A stretch of DNA of 20,047 bases from Gracilibacteraceae bacterium (GTDB lineage: Bacteria; Bacillota; Desulfitobacteriia; Desulfitobacteriales; Syntrophobotulaceae), in the NCBI GenBank assembly GCA_031263945.1, contig JAISEW010000126.1:1-20047 (forward strand). Direction: 5' to 3'. The position numbers and the translations under genes are program-made. This document shows, piece by piece, positions 1-8,235 of this stretch (its first letter is position 1; every line of letters starts with the position of its first letter). The notes beneath the pieces are model-generated. The model worked only from the letters and a program-made list of their open reading frames with translations, was not told the DNA's origin and searched no databases.

Positions 1-1
1 T

Positions 2-79
2 ACCCTGTCGGGTTTTGATTTTGACGAGGGTGGCGGCGCGGCGTTTTTTATGATACTATGGCAAGGGCACAGCAAGTAA
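2..79 (+). CDS. C-terminal end of an unidentified protein (partial)
   Basis: An open frame enters from the left edge and stops with TAA at 77-79, leaving 25 residues that end in FFMILWQGHSK. The next gene starts 22 bases later, so the two are probably in one operon. DHHW/AlgX-like proteins often follow an MBOAT O-acyltransferase gene, so that is one guess for this partner. The visible tail is too short to confirm it and has no diagnostic motif. The frame could also be chance. Confidence 0.3.
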   Translation, partial: TLSGFDFDEGGGAAFFMILWQGHSK

Positions 80-101
80 GGGACTGCGGGAAGGATCTGA
101 T

Positions 102-1262
102 ATGCCGGATTTTGATGAATTCAGGAAAGAGAAGCGCGGGCCTCGGGAGAGGATCGCCAACCGTGTTTTGCTCGCCGCTTTTATTCTTTTTTTATGCCTG
201 CCGCCCGCCGGCTATTTGCTCGTAGCCGATCAAAGTTTTTCTGAGATAGAAAACCGCTATCTGACTCAATTTCCCGCGCTGCGCCCGGCGCGTCTCTGGG
301 ACGGATCGCTGGCTCTCTCTTTGGAATCTTATCTGGCTGATCAGTTTCCGGGCCGCTCTTTCTGGGTGCAAGTCAAAACAGCCGCCGATGCCTGTCTGGG
401 GAAAAAGGACATCGGCGGCGCTTATATCGGTTCGGACGGCCGCCTGTTTGAAAAAAAAGACCTGCCGCCGCCGTCGCTTTTCCGGGAAAACATCACCTAT
501 ATGCTCCAATTGGCGGAAAACAGCGGCATCTCCTGCACTTTTCTGCCGGTCTACAGCGCCGCGGCTCTTTATCCGGAGTATCTGCCTCCGCGCGCGCCGC
601 TTTTGAATGAACGTCTTTTGGCCCGCGAGCTGAAAGCCGCTCTGCCGCCCGCCGTTACGGTCGTCGATCCTTGGGCGGAATTGACCGCCGCCCGCGCCGA
701 GGATTTATACTTTCGCACGGACCACCACTGGACGCAAACAGGCGCTTATCACGCTTTCCTGGCGCTGGCCGCGCAAAAAGGCTGGACGCTCATGGACTGG
801 CAGCCGCGCGCTCCGGATGTCCCGCTTTTTTTCGGCGCTTTGTACGCGCAGGCGCCGCTTCCCTGGCTGCGCGGCGACCGTTTTTTCCTGTGGGACGACG
901 GAGTGGCGGCGGACGTGGAAATCCGTTTCGCTGACACGGGTGAAACGGCTTCTTCCCCTTATATTTACGATAATTTGAGTAAAAAAGATCTGTATACGGT
1001 ATTTTTGGGCGGCAACCACAGCGAAACGGTCATACGCACCGCCGCGGGCGCCGGGCGGCGCCTGCTGATACTGAAAGATTCCTTCGCTCACGCCTTAGTC
1101 CCGTTTCTCCTGCCTTATTATGACGAAATCACCATGATCGATCTGCGTTATTTTCGCTCGCCGCTCAGCGAGCGTTTGCAAGACGGGGATTTCACGGAAA
1201 TCTGTTTTATATACAATATCGCCTGGTTCGCCGCCGACGATAATTTCCGCCGCGCCGAATAA
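102..1262 (+). CDS. DHHW/AlgX-like SGNH-hydrolase family surface protein
   Basis: This 386-residue protein has one N-terminal membrane segment (about residues 22-42, VLLAAFILFLCLPPAGYLLVAD) and an outward-facing domain. The family-naming DHHW motif is at residues 207-210, inside FRTDHHWTQTGAYHAF. A late block, LKDSFAHALVPFLLPYY, is the usual serine-containing motif of this fold, followed by a DLRYF segment. Relatives (AlgJ/AlgX-like, DHHW family) take part in O-acetylation of exported polysaccharides, normally with an MBOAT partner encoded just upstream. That partner is not visible here, so the acetylation role is inference. The ATG has a GGAAGG Shine-Dalgarno about 8 bases upstream. The length fits a complete protein. 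Confidence 0.82.
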   Translation: MPDFDEFRKEKRGPRERIANRVLLAAFILFLCLPPAGYLLVADQSFSEIENRYLTQFPALRPARLWDGSLALSLESYLADQFPGRSFWVQVKTAADACLGKKDIGGAYIGSDGRLFEKKDLPPPSLFRENITYMLQLAENSGISCTFLPVYSAAALYPEYLPPRAPLLNERLLARELKAALPPAVTVVDPWAELTAARAEDLYFRTDHHWTQTGAYHAFLALAAQKGWTLMDWQPRAPDVPLFFGALYAQAPLPWLRGDRFFLWDDGVAADVEIRFADTGETASSPYIYDNLSKKDLYTVFLGGNHSETVIRTAAGAGRRLLILKDSFAHALVPFLLPYYDEITMIDLRYFRSPLSERLQDGDFTEICFIYNIAWFAADDNFRRAE

Positions 1263-1283
1263 GCTGTCCATAAAAAATCGCGG

Positions 1284-1312
1284 TTGAAATTCAGGGCGCG
1301 AGGCATTATAAT
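1284..1312 (+). promoter_or_regulatory. Sigma-A-type promoter for the telA-like gene
   Basis: TTGAAA at 1284-1289 and a perfect TATAAT at 1307-1312 are separated by 17 bases. They lie in the 109-base gap after the DHHW gene and about 60 bases before the next start codon, so the telA-like cluster can be transcribed on its own. The call rests on consensus match only. Confidence 0.75.
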
Positions 1313-1371
1313 ATAATAGACGGAGTAAATAGGCGGGTTCAGAAAAAATATTCAGAAGGGGAGAATTAGGT

Positions 1372-2508
1372 ATGGATTTGGAATTCAAACCGCAGGGCGC
1401 CCAAAACGGAGAGGAGATCCAGACTGCGGAACCGGAGCCGGAACCAGAGCAGGAACAGACTTATGACGTCGTGGTTCAGCGTAAGGTATTAACGCAGGAA
1501 TTGGCGAATTCAGCTGAAGTGGGCGCCATCATGGACACGATCGACATCAATAATCAGCAGAGCATCGTTAAATTCGGGGGCAAAGCGGCGGAGGAAATCG
1601 CCAAATGCTCGGACTCGGTCCTAAGCAGCATGAGCATGGACAAGATCAATGACACAGGCAAGCTGTTGAACGCTCTCGGCGTCATCATGGATAAATTTGA
1701 CATCAATGAAGTTTCAACCGAGGGCAAAGGATTTTTGCAGAAAATTTTCGGCAGCGTGCAAAAACAGCTTGATCAATTGCTGGCTAAGTATCACACGATG
1801 GGGGATGAGGTTGACAAAATCTACATCCAACTTAAAGAGTATGAGGCGGAAATCGGCGGCGCGAACGGTAAACTCCAGAATATTTTTAAAGCTAATGTAA
1901 ATTATTACAATGAACTGATAAAATATATTCTGGCCGGTGAAAAGGCGCTGGAGCTGATCGACGCCAAATTAGCGGAATTGCGTAATAACTATGCTCAAAA
2001 CCCTGATAATATGCTGCATATGGAAATAAACAATCTGGAACAGGCGCGGGTCATTCTGGAACAGCGCGTCCAGGATCTGCGCATCGCGGAAAATGTGGCC
2101 ATGCAGTCCATACCGATGATCCAAGCCATGCGTTTTGGCAATCTGAATTTGATCCGCAAGATAAACTCCGCCTTTATCATTACGCTGCCGGTGTTCAAGC
2201 AAGCGTTGACTCAAGCCATTTTACTGAAAAGACAGAAAATTCAGGCGGAAGCGATGCAAGCTCTGGATGAGCGCACTAATGAAATGTTGCTGAAAAACGC
2301 CCAAAATACGGTCGAACAGACCAAGATGACTGCGCGTATGGCCGGAAGCAGTTCCATCAAAGTTGAAACGCTGGAGCAGACCTGGCGCACGATTGTGAAC
2401 GGGATCGAAGAAACACGGCGTATTCAAGAGGAGGCTTCAGCCAAACGGGCGGCCGACGCGCAGAGACTCACGGCGTTGAAGGAAGATTATTTCAACCGCA
2501 TGGGTTGA
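1372..2508 (+). CDS. TelA-family toxic anion resistance protein
   Basis: This 378-residue soluble protein is mostly helical and rich in Glu, Gln, Lys and Leu. It has an acidic N-terminal tail (PEPEPEQEQ). The TelA/KlaA-family pattern is clear: a central coiled-coil region with LDQLLAKYHTMGDEVDKIY, then MQSIPMIQAMRFGNLNLI and a segment with LPVFKQALTQAILLKRQK. The family was named for tellurite resistance on plasmids. Chromosomal Bacillota members are linked to tolerance of cell-envelope stress and antimicrobials, and the biochemistry is not settled. A strong Shine-Dalgarno (AAGGGGAG) precedes the ATG, and a good promoter lies upstream. Membrane-associated VTT and EcsC genes follow. The stop codon lies in a 12-bp tandem repeat that adds two further in-frame stops. 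Confidence 0.9.
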   Translation: MDLEFKPQGAQNGEEIQTAEPEPEPEQEQTYDVVVQRKVLTQELANSAEVGAIMDTIDINNQQSIVKFGGKAAEEIAKCSDSVLSSMSMDKINDTGKLLNALGVIMDKFDINEVSTEGKGFLQKIFGSVQKQLDQLLAKYHTMGDEVDKIYIQLKEYEAEIGGANGKLQNIFKANVNYYNELIKYILAGEKALELIDAKLAELRNNYAQNPDNMLHMEINNLEQARVILEQRVQDLRIAENVAMQSIPMIQAMRFGNLNLIRKINSAFIITLPVFKQALTQAILLKRQKIQAEAMQALDERTNEMLLKNAQNTVEQTKMTARMAGSSSIKVETLEQTWRTIVNGIEETRRIQEEASAKRAADAQRLTALKEDYFNRMG

Positions 2509-2533
2509 CAGAATAGTTGACAGAATAGTTGAC
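2504..2533 (+). repeat. 12-bp tandem repeat at the telA-like stop codon
   Basis: GTTGACAGAATA occurs at 2504-2515 and again at 2516-2527, followed by a partial GTTGAC at 2528-2533. The 12-base period keeps frame, so TGA stops fall at 2506, 2518 and 2530 in the telA frame. The repeat ends 21 bases before the VTT gene. Confidence 0.85.
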
Positions 2534-2554
2534 GGGATATCGGATGTAGTTTCT

Positions 2555-3268
2555 ATGAAATTTAACAAGCGTTTTATTGCAATCGCTTTTTTCTATATAG
2601 CTTTGGTTGTTCTGGTTACGATACTGCTCTGGCCATATGTTGACCGTTTTAATGATCCGGCGTTCCGCGAGGAGATCAGCGCTAAGGTAGCTTCCTTTGG
2701 GCTGGGCGGATGGTTCCTGATGTTCGGCGTCCAGATCTTTCAAATCATCTTCGCCTTCATCCCCGGCGGGCCGGTGGAGTTGATTACCGGTATGCTCTAC
2801 GGAGTTCCCGGCGGATTTTTGTTATGTCTCGCGGGCAGCGTCGCCGGTTCCGCCATTGTCTTTACGCTGACGCGGCGGCTTGGCGCCCGGTTTGCCGTCA
2901 AGCTGTTCGATCCGGAAAAATCCAGCCGTTACGCTTTTTTGCGCGACAGCCGTAAAATCACCCTCATAGTTTTTTTGCTTTTCCTCATTCCGGGGATGCC
3001 CAAAGATATGCTCTCTTATCTGGCCGGCCTCAGCAGCATTAAAACCGGGGAATTTCTGGTCATATCCAATTTTGCCCGCGCCCCCGCCATCCTGTCGTCC
3101 GTTATCATCGGCTCGACTCTGTGGAAGGGCACATGGCAGATATCGATTTTAGTGTTTCTTCTTACGGCGCTGGTTGGCGTGGCAGGGATATTCAATCAGG
3201 AGAAGATCATTAACGCTTGCCGCCGCTTCGGTCGCACGAGAGGGAAAAAGAATGACGGACTCCATTGA
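2555..3268 (+). CDS. TVP38/TMEM64-type VTT-domain membrane protein
   Basis: This 237-residue polytopic membrane protein begins with a TM segment (about residues 7-28). The VTT core has FIPGGPVELITGMLYG near residue 67, a small-residue block GSVAGSAIVFTLTRRLG, and LIPGMPKDMLSYLAGLSSIK near residue 145. These are typical of the TVP38/DedA superfamily, whose members include scramblases and undecaprenyl-phosphate or phospholipid transporters. Which lipid this one handles cannot be read from sequence. The Shine-Dalgarno is weak. The gene overlaps the following EcsC-like gene by 17 bases, which suggests translational coupling. It may share the promoter at 1284-1312. Confidence 0.88.
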   Translation: MKFNKRFIAIAFFYIALVVLVTILLWPYVDRFNDPAFREEISAKVASFGLGGWFLMFGVQIFQIIFAFIPGGPVELITGMLYGVPGGFLLCLAGSVAGSAIVFTLTRRLGARFAVKLFDPEKSSRYAFLRDSRKITLIVFLLFLIPGMPKDMLSYLAGLSSIKTGEFLVISNFARAPAILSSVIIGSTLWKGTWQISILVFLLTALVGVAGIFNQEKIINACRRFGRTRGKKNDGLH

Positions 3269-4037
3269 GACTCAAATGCTTGAGTTGGTCTGGAAAGAAG
3301 CGAAACTGCGCAAGAGCCGAAAAAAGAAAGATTTTTTCGCGTCTCTGGGCGATAAGGTCGAAGGCATTATTCCGCCGCGGCTGATCCGGGTGCTGGAGGA
3401 AGCTTTTTTTGGCGCTTTTCAGTTTGTGTTCTATCAGGGCGCCGGCGTCATCGAGCTGACTTTTGCCAAGAAAAAATTACGCCCCGGCGGCACGCAGCCG
3501 GATTTGGCACGGATGGAGCGCCGGGTAAAAACCGGCGCCTTCGCCAATACCGCTCTGGTGACCATAGAAGGAGGCGGCTTAGGCTTAATTGGCTGGGGAC
3601 TGCCGGACATCCCGCTTTTTCTGGCCATGCTATTGAAAAATACTTATGAAATCGCTTTGCGTCACGGATTTTCTTATGAGAGCAAGGGGGAGAGGATTTT
3701 TATCCTGACGATATTGGGCGCGGCGCTCACCCCGGCCGAAAGTCCGGAAGGCCCGGATCAGGCGGATGATGTGGCGGAACGTCTGGATATGGGTCTCGCC
3801 CTGTATGAGAACGAGACGGAAACGATGAGACAGACGTCTCAGGCATTGGCGCGCGCGATGCTGGTCAGCAAATTTATCCAGGGCTATCCCGTCGTCGGCG
3901 TCGCCGGCGGCTGGGCCAACAATGTCGTCATGCGTAAAGTCAGCGATTACGCGGTCATAAAATACAGGAAACGCTTTTTGCGGCGGCTGTGCCGGCAGGG
4001 CGCGGCTCCTGTGATTTCAGAGAATGGAGATGAATGA
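3252..4037 (+). CDS. EcsC family protein
   Basis: This 261-residue protein matches the EcsC family. A basic N-terminus (KLRKSRKKKDFF) is followed by a central Gly-rich amphipathic stretch, GAFANTALVTIEGGGLGLIGWGLPDIP, with the characteristic PDIPLF and then LKNTYEIALRHGFSY. A late hydrophobic segment contains GYPVVGVAGGWANNVVM. EcsC itself is the poorly understood third gene of the Bacillus ecs ABC-transporter locus. Stand-alone EcsC proteins are common, and their function is unknown. The ATG at 3252 is chosen because the family starts near here and AGAGGGAAAAAG precedes it; an earlier in-frame ATG would lie deep in the VTT gene. The stop overlaps the context of the next gene. Confidence 0.85.
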   Translation: MTDSIETQMLELVWKEAKLRKSRKKKDFFASLGDKVEGIIPPRLIRVLEEAFFGAFQFVFYQGAGVIELTFAKKKLRPGGTQPDLARMERRVKTGAFANTALVTIEGGGLGLIGWGLPDIPLFLAMLLKNTYEIALRHGFSYESKGERIFILTILGAALTPAESPEGPDQADDVAERLDMGLALYENETETMRQTSQALARAMLVSKFIQGYPVVGVAGGWANNVVMRKVSDYAVIKYRKRFLRRLCRQGAAPVISENGDE

Positions 4038-4038
4038 T

Positions 4039-4947
4039 ATGAAATACCTCATTATCGGCGCCGGCGGCACGGGGGGCTCTCTGGCCGCTTATCTCGCTCA
4101 GGGCGGCCACGACGTGACTCTGATCGCCAGAGGCCGGCATCTGGAAGCTTTGCGCGCAGGTGGTCTGCGTATGGAGACTCCGCACCGGGGCGACTTCACT
4201 TTGCCTCTGCCGGCTTTTGACACGGACGGTTACGAGGGCAGTCCGGATGTGATTTTGCAATGCGTCAAGGGTTATTCCGTTGAAGCCACGATCCCTTTTA
4301 TCCGGCGCGTCGCCCGCGCGGATACCGCGATCATCCCCATTTTGAATATTTTCGGCGTCGGCGGGCGTATGCAGACCGAACTGCCCGGTCTCTTCGTCCT
4401 CGACGGCTGTATGTACGTCACGGCCAGCATCAAAGAACCTGGGATCGTGCAGATGCATGACAAACTCATGCGCGTGGTTTTCGGGCCGCGGCGGCCGGAG
4501 GAATTCCGCCCGGTTTTGACCGCCATCGCCGAGGATATGAAAAACTGCGGTATCGCCGCCGTTCTGTCGGATAATATCCGCCGCGACACGATGCGTAAAT
4601 TTTCGTTTATTTCTGCTCTCGCCTCCTGCGGCTTGTTTTACGACGCGCCGGCCGCAGGGGTGCGCGCCGGAGAGCAAAGAGAGATGTTCAGCGGGCTCGT
4701 GCGGGAGATGGCGGCTGTCGCCGCCGCGATGGATATTCCCTTACCGGATGATATCCTGTCAATCAACCTGAAGGTGCTGGAGGGCCTGCCGGCGGACATG
4801 CTGACTTCGCTGCAGCGTGACGTGGCTCAGGATCATCCTTCCGAAATAGACGGGCTGGTCTTTGAACCGCTGCGCATGGGCGCGGCCGCCGGCGTCCCCA
4901 TGCCGCTCTATGCTGAAATCGCGGCTAAATTCGGTTTTGCCTTATGA
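4039..4947 (+). CDS. Ketopantoate reductase family (PanE/ApbA-like) oxidoreductase
   Basis: This protein of about 302 residues opens with a Rossmann NAD(P)-binding motif (IIGAGGTGGSLAAYLAQGGH) and a VTLIARG segment suited to NADPH. Family landmarks follow: QCVKGYSVEAT, LNIFGVGG with the conserved Asn, RKF with the expected Lys, and a C-terminal SEIDGL with the conserved Glu. In E. coli PanE the Lys is followed by a short block ending in Asn; here the block is RKFSFIS, so that Asn is missing. Substrate assignment to ketopantoate is therefore not safe. The ATG at 4039 is preferred because GGAG lies 9 bases upstream. In-frame ATGs at 4024 and 4030 would overlap the EcsC gene and lack such a site. 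No other pantothenate gene is nearby. Confidence 0.85.
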   Translation: MKYLIIGAGGTGGSLAAYLAQGGHDVTLIARGRHLEALRAGGLRMETPHRGDFTLPLPAFDTDGYEGSPDVILQCVKGYSVEATIPFIRRVARADTAIIPILNIFGVGGRMQTELPGLFVLDGCMYVTASIKEPGIVQMHDKLMRVVFGPRRPEEFRPVLTAIAEDMKNCGIAAVLSDNIRRDTMRKFSFISALASCGLFYDAPAAGVRAGEQREMFSGLVREMAAVAAAMDIPLPDDILSINLKVLEGLPADMLTSLQRDVAQDHPSEIDGLVFEPLRMGAAAGVPMPLYAEIAAKFGFAL

Positions 4948-4985
4948 GGAACAAGGAACAGTCTGCCGGCGCTTCCTGATTTTCG

Positions 4986-6128
4986 CTACATCGGCCACGG
5001 TCTGTTGGCCGCTATCGGCGCGGACAGCCATTTCCGGGTCACAAGGATCTTGTGGCAGGTTTTGAGCAGATAACAGGTGGCTTCGTCATGGTCGCCAAGA
5101 GCGTACGCTCGCTCCAGATAGTCGGCGGCTTCTTCCTCCCGGTCAAGATAATAGTAGGCGTAGCCCACGCGAAAATGCCACAGCGCGTCATTCTCCCCTT
5201 CGGTTTTAAGCGGCAGCAGCGCCGCCAGGGCGTCGCCGTAGCGATCCAGATTATTCAGCGCCCGGCCATACAGGCTGGTGAGCGCGTAACCGCGGCGGGC
5301 CGGCGGTATTTGTTCGATGGTTTGCGTTATTCTATTATGCGCGCTGTAGAGGTGCAGAAGATGAAGGCGGTCTGGAAGATCGGGGGTATCGGGGCCGGCC
5401 AGCGGAAAAACGGGGCTGTCCTCTTTAAAATCGGCGTAAAAAAACAGATGCGGCCATTTGGCCAGTACGTCCGCCGCCCGGGGCCAGAAAGCCTCGGCGT
5501 CGTACAGGAGCAAATCGATATAAGCGCATTTGCCGCCGCTGGCCGCGCCGAGCAAGACCCCCGTTTCGCTCCCGTTTTCTTCTCCCAGCGCCTCTTCCAG
5601 CGCGGCGGCGACGGCGTCCCGTTCAGCCGCTACCGCTTCTTCCGACGCGTCAGGGTCATGATAATAAAATATAAAGAGAGGCCGGGCCCCGAAGCGGCCA
5701 ATAGCGGCAAAATACGCGCCGGCGCTGTAATCCATGATCAAACCGCCGCATTTGGACGAGCCGCGGTAGATATCTCTGCGCGGTTCGATGTTCTCAGGCG
5801 TTCGGCGGTAGTGGAAAATCCGGTCGTCGCTCTCGCGCGCATATGGGCTTATTTTCCATTTATTGGTTAATATCGCCGGCTGACAGGCGGCGATATACCG
5901 GAGCAAAAAGAAAAGGAATTCTTGTTCGTTTACGGCAAAGGTCATTGTAAAATCAGCGCTGACGCTAAAGCCGAAGTCCTCGCTTATGAGGTCCGTTCCC
6001 TGAGCGATGAAAGCCGCGTCCGCCGGCGTCCGGTTTTCCGTGTTTTGCGCCATATCAGCCAGCGAAGCTTCGTTTTGAGCGAACCATTGCCAGAAAGCCG
6101 CCGTTCTTCGCGCAAAATCCAAGTCCAC
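4986..6128 (-). CDS. Hypothetical protein with C-terminal TPR-like repeats
   Basis: This 380-residue soluble protein has no signal peptide or TM segment. It opens with RTAAFWQWFAQNEASLADM, a pattern I associate with uncharacterised Bacillota proteins. A mixed alpha/beta region follows with many aromatics. The C-terminal part (about residues 285-365, containing ALNNLDRYGDALAAL and FRVGYAYYYLDREEEAADYLERAYALG) looks like two tetratricopeptide repeats, which usually bind other proteins. The start is GTG, with AGGAAAGGGA about 11-12 bases upstream; the ATG in that site is followed at once by a stop. The gene converges on the reductase gene with 38 bases between stops, and no clear terminator is visible there. 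A long plus-strand frame over the same bases has no recognisable protein features. Function unknown. Confidence 0.72.
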   Translation of the reverse strand: MDLDFARRTAAFWQWFAQNEASLADMAQNTENRTPADAAFIAQGTDLISEDFGFSVSADFTMTFAVNEQEFLFFLLRYIAACQPAILTNKWKISPYARESDDRIFHYRRTPENIEPRRDIYRGSSKCGGLIMDYSAGAYFAAIGRFGARPLFIFYYHDPDASEEAVAAERDAVAAALEEALGEENGSETGVLLGAASGGKCAYIDLLLYDAEAFWPRAADVLAKWPHLFFYADFKEDSPVFPLAGPDTPDLPDRLHLLHLYSAHNRITQTIEQIPPARRGYALTSLYGRALNNLDRYGDALAALLPLKTEGENDALWHFRVGYAYYYLDREEEAADYLERAYALGDHDEATCYLLKTCHKILVTRKWLSAPIAANRPWPM

Positions 6129-6277
6129 GATAACTTACATCCCTTTCCTCAGCTTGCCGCAAACAAACAGCCGCGCGGAGCGGCGGCAGGCTTCCGCGGA
6201 CGGATACACGCTTTAATCTACCATATCGGCGGGGAAAAAGCAAATTCTACTCTCTTTTCGCCGAGGCGTAAGTTATA

Positions 6278-7618
6278 ATGTACAAGATAAAACAAAATAA
6301 TAAACCGTTTGCAGTTTCCTTCGCTCCTCCGGTCCTGGAGGCGCTGCGCCTCTTAGAAACAGGCGGCGGCGAAGCCTGGGTGGTCGGCGGCGCGGTGCGC
6401 GATCTTTTATGCGGCCGTAAACCCAAGGATTGGGATATCGCTACTTCCGTCACGCCGGAGAGGGCGCGGGCGATTTTTGCCGATTGGCGCGTATTAGACA
6501 CGGGCGTCCGTCACGGCACTCTGACCGTGATCATCCGCGGCTGTCCGATCGAGGTGACCGTCTATCGGCTGCCCGGCGACGCGGCGGGCGCGACGAGCAT
6601 TGAGAATGATTTGGCCGCCAGGGATTTTACCATGAACGCGATAGCCTATCACCCGGAGCGGGGGATTTTGGATCCGCAGGGCGGGCGCTCTGATTTGCAG
6701 GCGGGGATCATCCGCGCCGTCGGCAATCCCGCCGCCCGTTTTCAGGAGGACGCCTTGCGGGTGCTGCGCGCTTTGCGCCTCGCCTCGCTTTTCGGTTATC
6801 GCTTGGCGCCGGAGACCGCGTCGGCCATGCGGCGTTGGGGGCCGCGTCTCAGCCGGGTGGCGCCGGAAAGAGTCTGGCGGGAATTCCGCCTTTTGCTGTG
6901 CGGGTCGCAGGCGCCGGAAATTTTGCGCCGCTGGCCGGATATTATCGGTGTTTTCCTGCCGGAAATGCTGCCGATGGTCGGGTTTGACCAGCACAGCCCC
7001 TACCATATTTTTGACGTCTATGAGCATACCCTGCAAGCGATCGCCCATTTGCCGCCCGCTCCGGATCTGCGGCTGGCGATGTTTTTTCATGATATCGGCA
7101 AACCTGCTTCTTTTTTTTCGGACACGGCCGGCGTCGGTCATTTTTACGGACATCCCCGCCTGAGCGCCGATATAGCCGCCAAAGCCCTGAAACGCATGCG
7201 CTCGTCGCGGGCGGAACGGGTAAAGATCTGCGCTTTGGTTCGCTGGCATGATTTGGATATCTCCTGCCGCGCTAACGTGATCAGGCGCTGGCTGCGCAAG
7301 CTGGGGCCGGAAATCTTTTTTTCGCTTCTAAAGATAAAGCGGGCGGACAATCTGGCGCATCATCCCGATCATATCCGCCCCGGCGATATGGATAAGATAA
7401 TCCAGACAGCCAGGAAAATTATGGCTGAAAGCGGCTGTTACCGGTTGGCGGATCTGAAAATAAACGGGCGGGATCTGCTGGAATTAGGGATCCCCGAAAG
7501 CCGGGATATCGGACGTATATTGGCCGCGTTGCTGCGAGCGGTCATCGACGGGCGCTGCGCCAACGAGAAGCAAGCGCTCCTGCTTTTGGCGGCGGTCGAG
7601 GCGCGAAAGCTTAAATGA
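6278..7618 (+). CDS. cca: CCA tRNA nucleotidyltransferase (class II, with HD domain)
   Basis: This 446-residue enzyme would add or repair the 3'-terminal CCA of tRNA. The nucleotidyltransferase head has GGAVRD (residues 37-42) and the metal-binding pair in DWDIA (Asp51, Asp53). EDALR (157-161) fits the class II nucleotide-selecting EDxxR motif, followed by LRALRLASLFGYRL. An HD domain sits in the middle (HSPYHIFDVYEHT, then FFHDIGKP), as in many bacterial CCA enzymes with phosphohydrolase activity. One oddity: motif B normally reads RRDFT but here is DLAARDFTMNA, so the first Arg is Ala. Poly(A) polymerase is the main alternative; the HD domain and overall form favour CCA addition. GAGG precedes the ATG by about 11 bases. 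It diverges from the TPR gene. Confidence 0.9.
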   Translation: MYKIKQNNKPFAVSFAPPVLEALRLLETGGGEAWVVGGAVRDLLCGRKPKDWDIATSVTPERARAIFADWRVLDTGVRHGTLTVIIRGCPIEVTVYRLPGDAAGATSIENDLAARDFTMNAIAYHPERGILDPQGGRSDLQAGIIRAVGNPAARFQEDALRVLRALRLASLFGYRLAPETASAMRRWGPRLSRVAPERVWREFRLLLCGSQAPEILRRWPDIIGVFLPEMLPMVGFDQHSPYHIFDVYEHTLQAIAHLPPAPDLRLAMFFHDIGKPASFFSDTAGVGHFYGHPRLSADIAAKALKRMRSSRAERVKICALVRWHDLDISCRANVIRRWLRKLGPEIFFSLLKIKRADNLAHHPDHIRPGDMDKIIQTARKIMAESGCYRLADLKINGRDLLELGIPESRDIGRILAALLRAVIDGRCANEKQALLLLAAVEARKLK

Positions 7619-7680
7619 AGGGTTTTGGCCGCCATCGTCGAAAATCACAGGTGATGATTTAATCAGAAGGGATGGTTTTT

Positions 7681-8229
7681 ATGCTGCAAATTATGTACAA
7701 GAGAAGAAGCGTTCGTCAATATACCGCCGAACCGGTCACGCCGGAGCAGACCAGACAGATACTGGCTGCGGCCTTATTGGCTCCGACCGGGCATAATAAA
7801 AAACCCTGCCGCTTTATTGCCGTCAGCGACAGGGAACTGCTGGACAAATTGGCCGCCGCCAAGGAATACGGCGCTGATTTTTTGCGTCAGGCGCCTTTGG
7901 CGGTCGTGGTGACGGCTGACGGATCTCTGTCAGATATCTGGATGGAGGACGCCGCTATAGCGGCGGCTTATATGCAGCTGGCGGCGGAAGCGCTCGGACT
8001 GAACTCCTGCTGGAGCCAAATCTGGCGCCGCCCGCGCCGAGGAGAAGGCGAGGAGACGCAATGGGCGGAGGATTATTTGCGCGATCTGTTCGCTTTGGCG
8101 CCGCAAGTCCATGTCCTGGCCATCGTCGCCGTCGGTCACGGCGCCGGGACAAAACAGGCCCGGAAAGAAGACGATTTGCCTTGGGGACACGTGAGTTATG
8201 ACACGCAGCCCTCCGGCAGATCGGAATGA
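7681..8229 (+). CDS. Nitroreductase family protein
   Basis: This 182-residue FMN-dependent oxidoreductase candidate has the family opening YKRRSVRQYTAEPVTPEQ. It also has LLAPTGHNKKPCRFIAV, which contacts FMN in relatives, and a central DAAIAAAYMQLAAEALGLNSCW typical of small nitroreductases. A basic, acidic-flanked loop (RRPRRGEGEE) follows, then VHVLAIVAVGH near the end. The electron acceptor cannot be told from sequence; relatives reduce nitro compounds, flavins or quinones. The ATG at 7681 is chosen because AGAAGG sits 10 bases upstream; the ATG at 7672 is too close to that site. HypA begins 6 bases after the stop, so the two are probably cotranscribed. Confidence 0.87.
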   Translation: MLQIMYKRRSVRQYTAEPVTPEQTRQILAAALLAPTGHNKKPCRFIAVSDRELLDKLAAAKEYGADFLRQAPLAVVVTADGSLSDIWMEDAAIAAAYMQLAAEALGLNSCWSQIWRRPRRGEGEETQWAEDYLRDLFALAPQVHVLAIVAVGHGAGTKQARKEDDLPWGHVSYDTQPSGRSE

Positions 8230-8235
8230 TTTTTC

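Noticed and set aside
2504..2533. CRISPR-like or IS-end repeat
   Set aside because: The 12-bp units abut without spacers and no transposase or cas gene is present.
5052..5870. 272-codon plus-strand open frame
   Set aside because: It competes with the TPR protein on the minus strand. The minus frame has TPR-like repeats and a plausible start site; this one has none.
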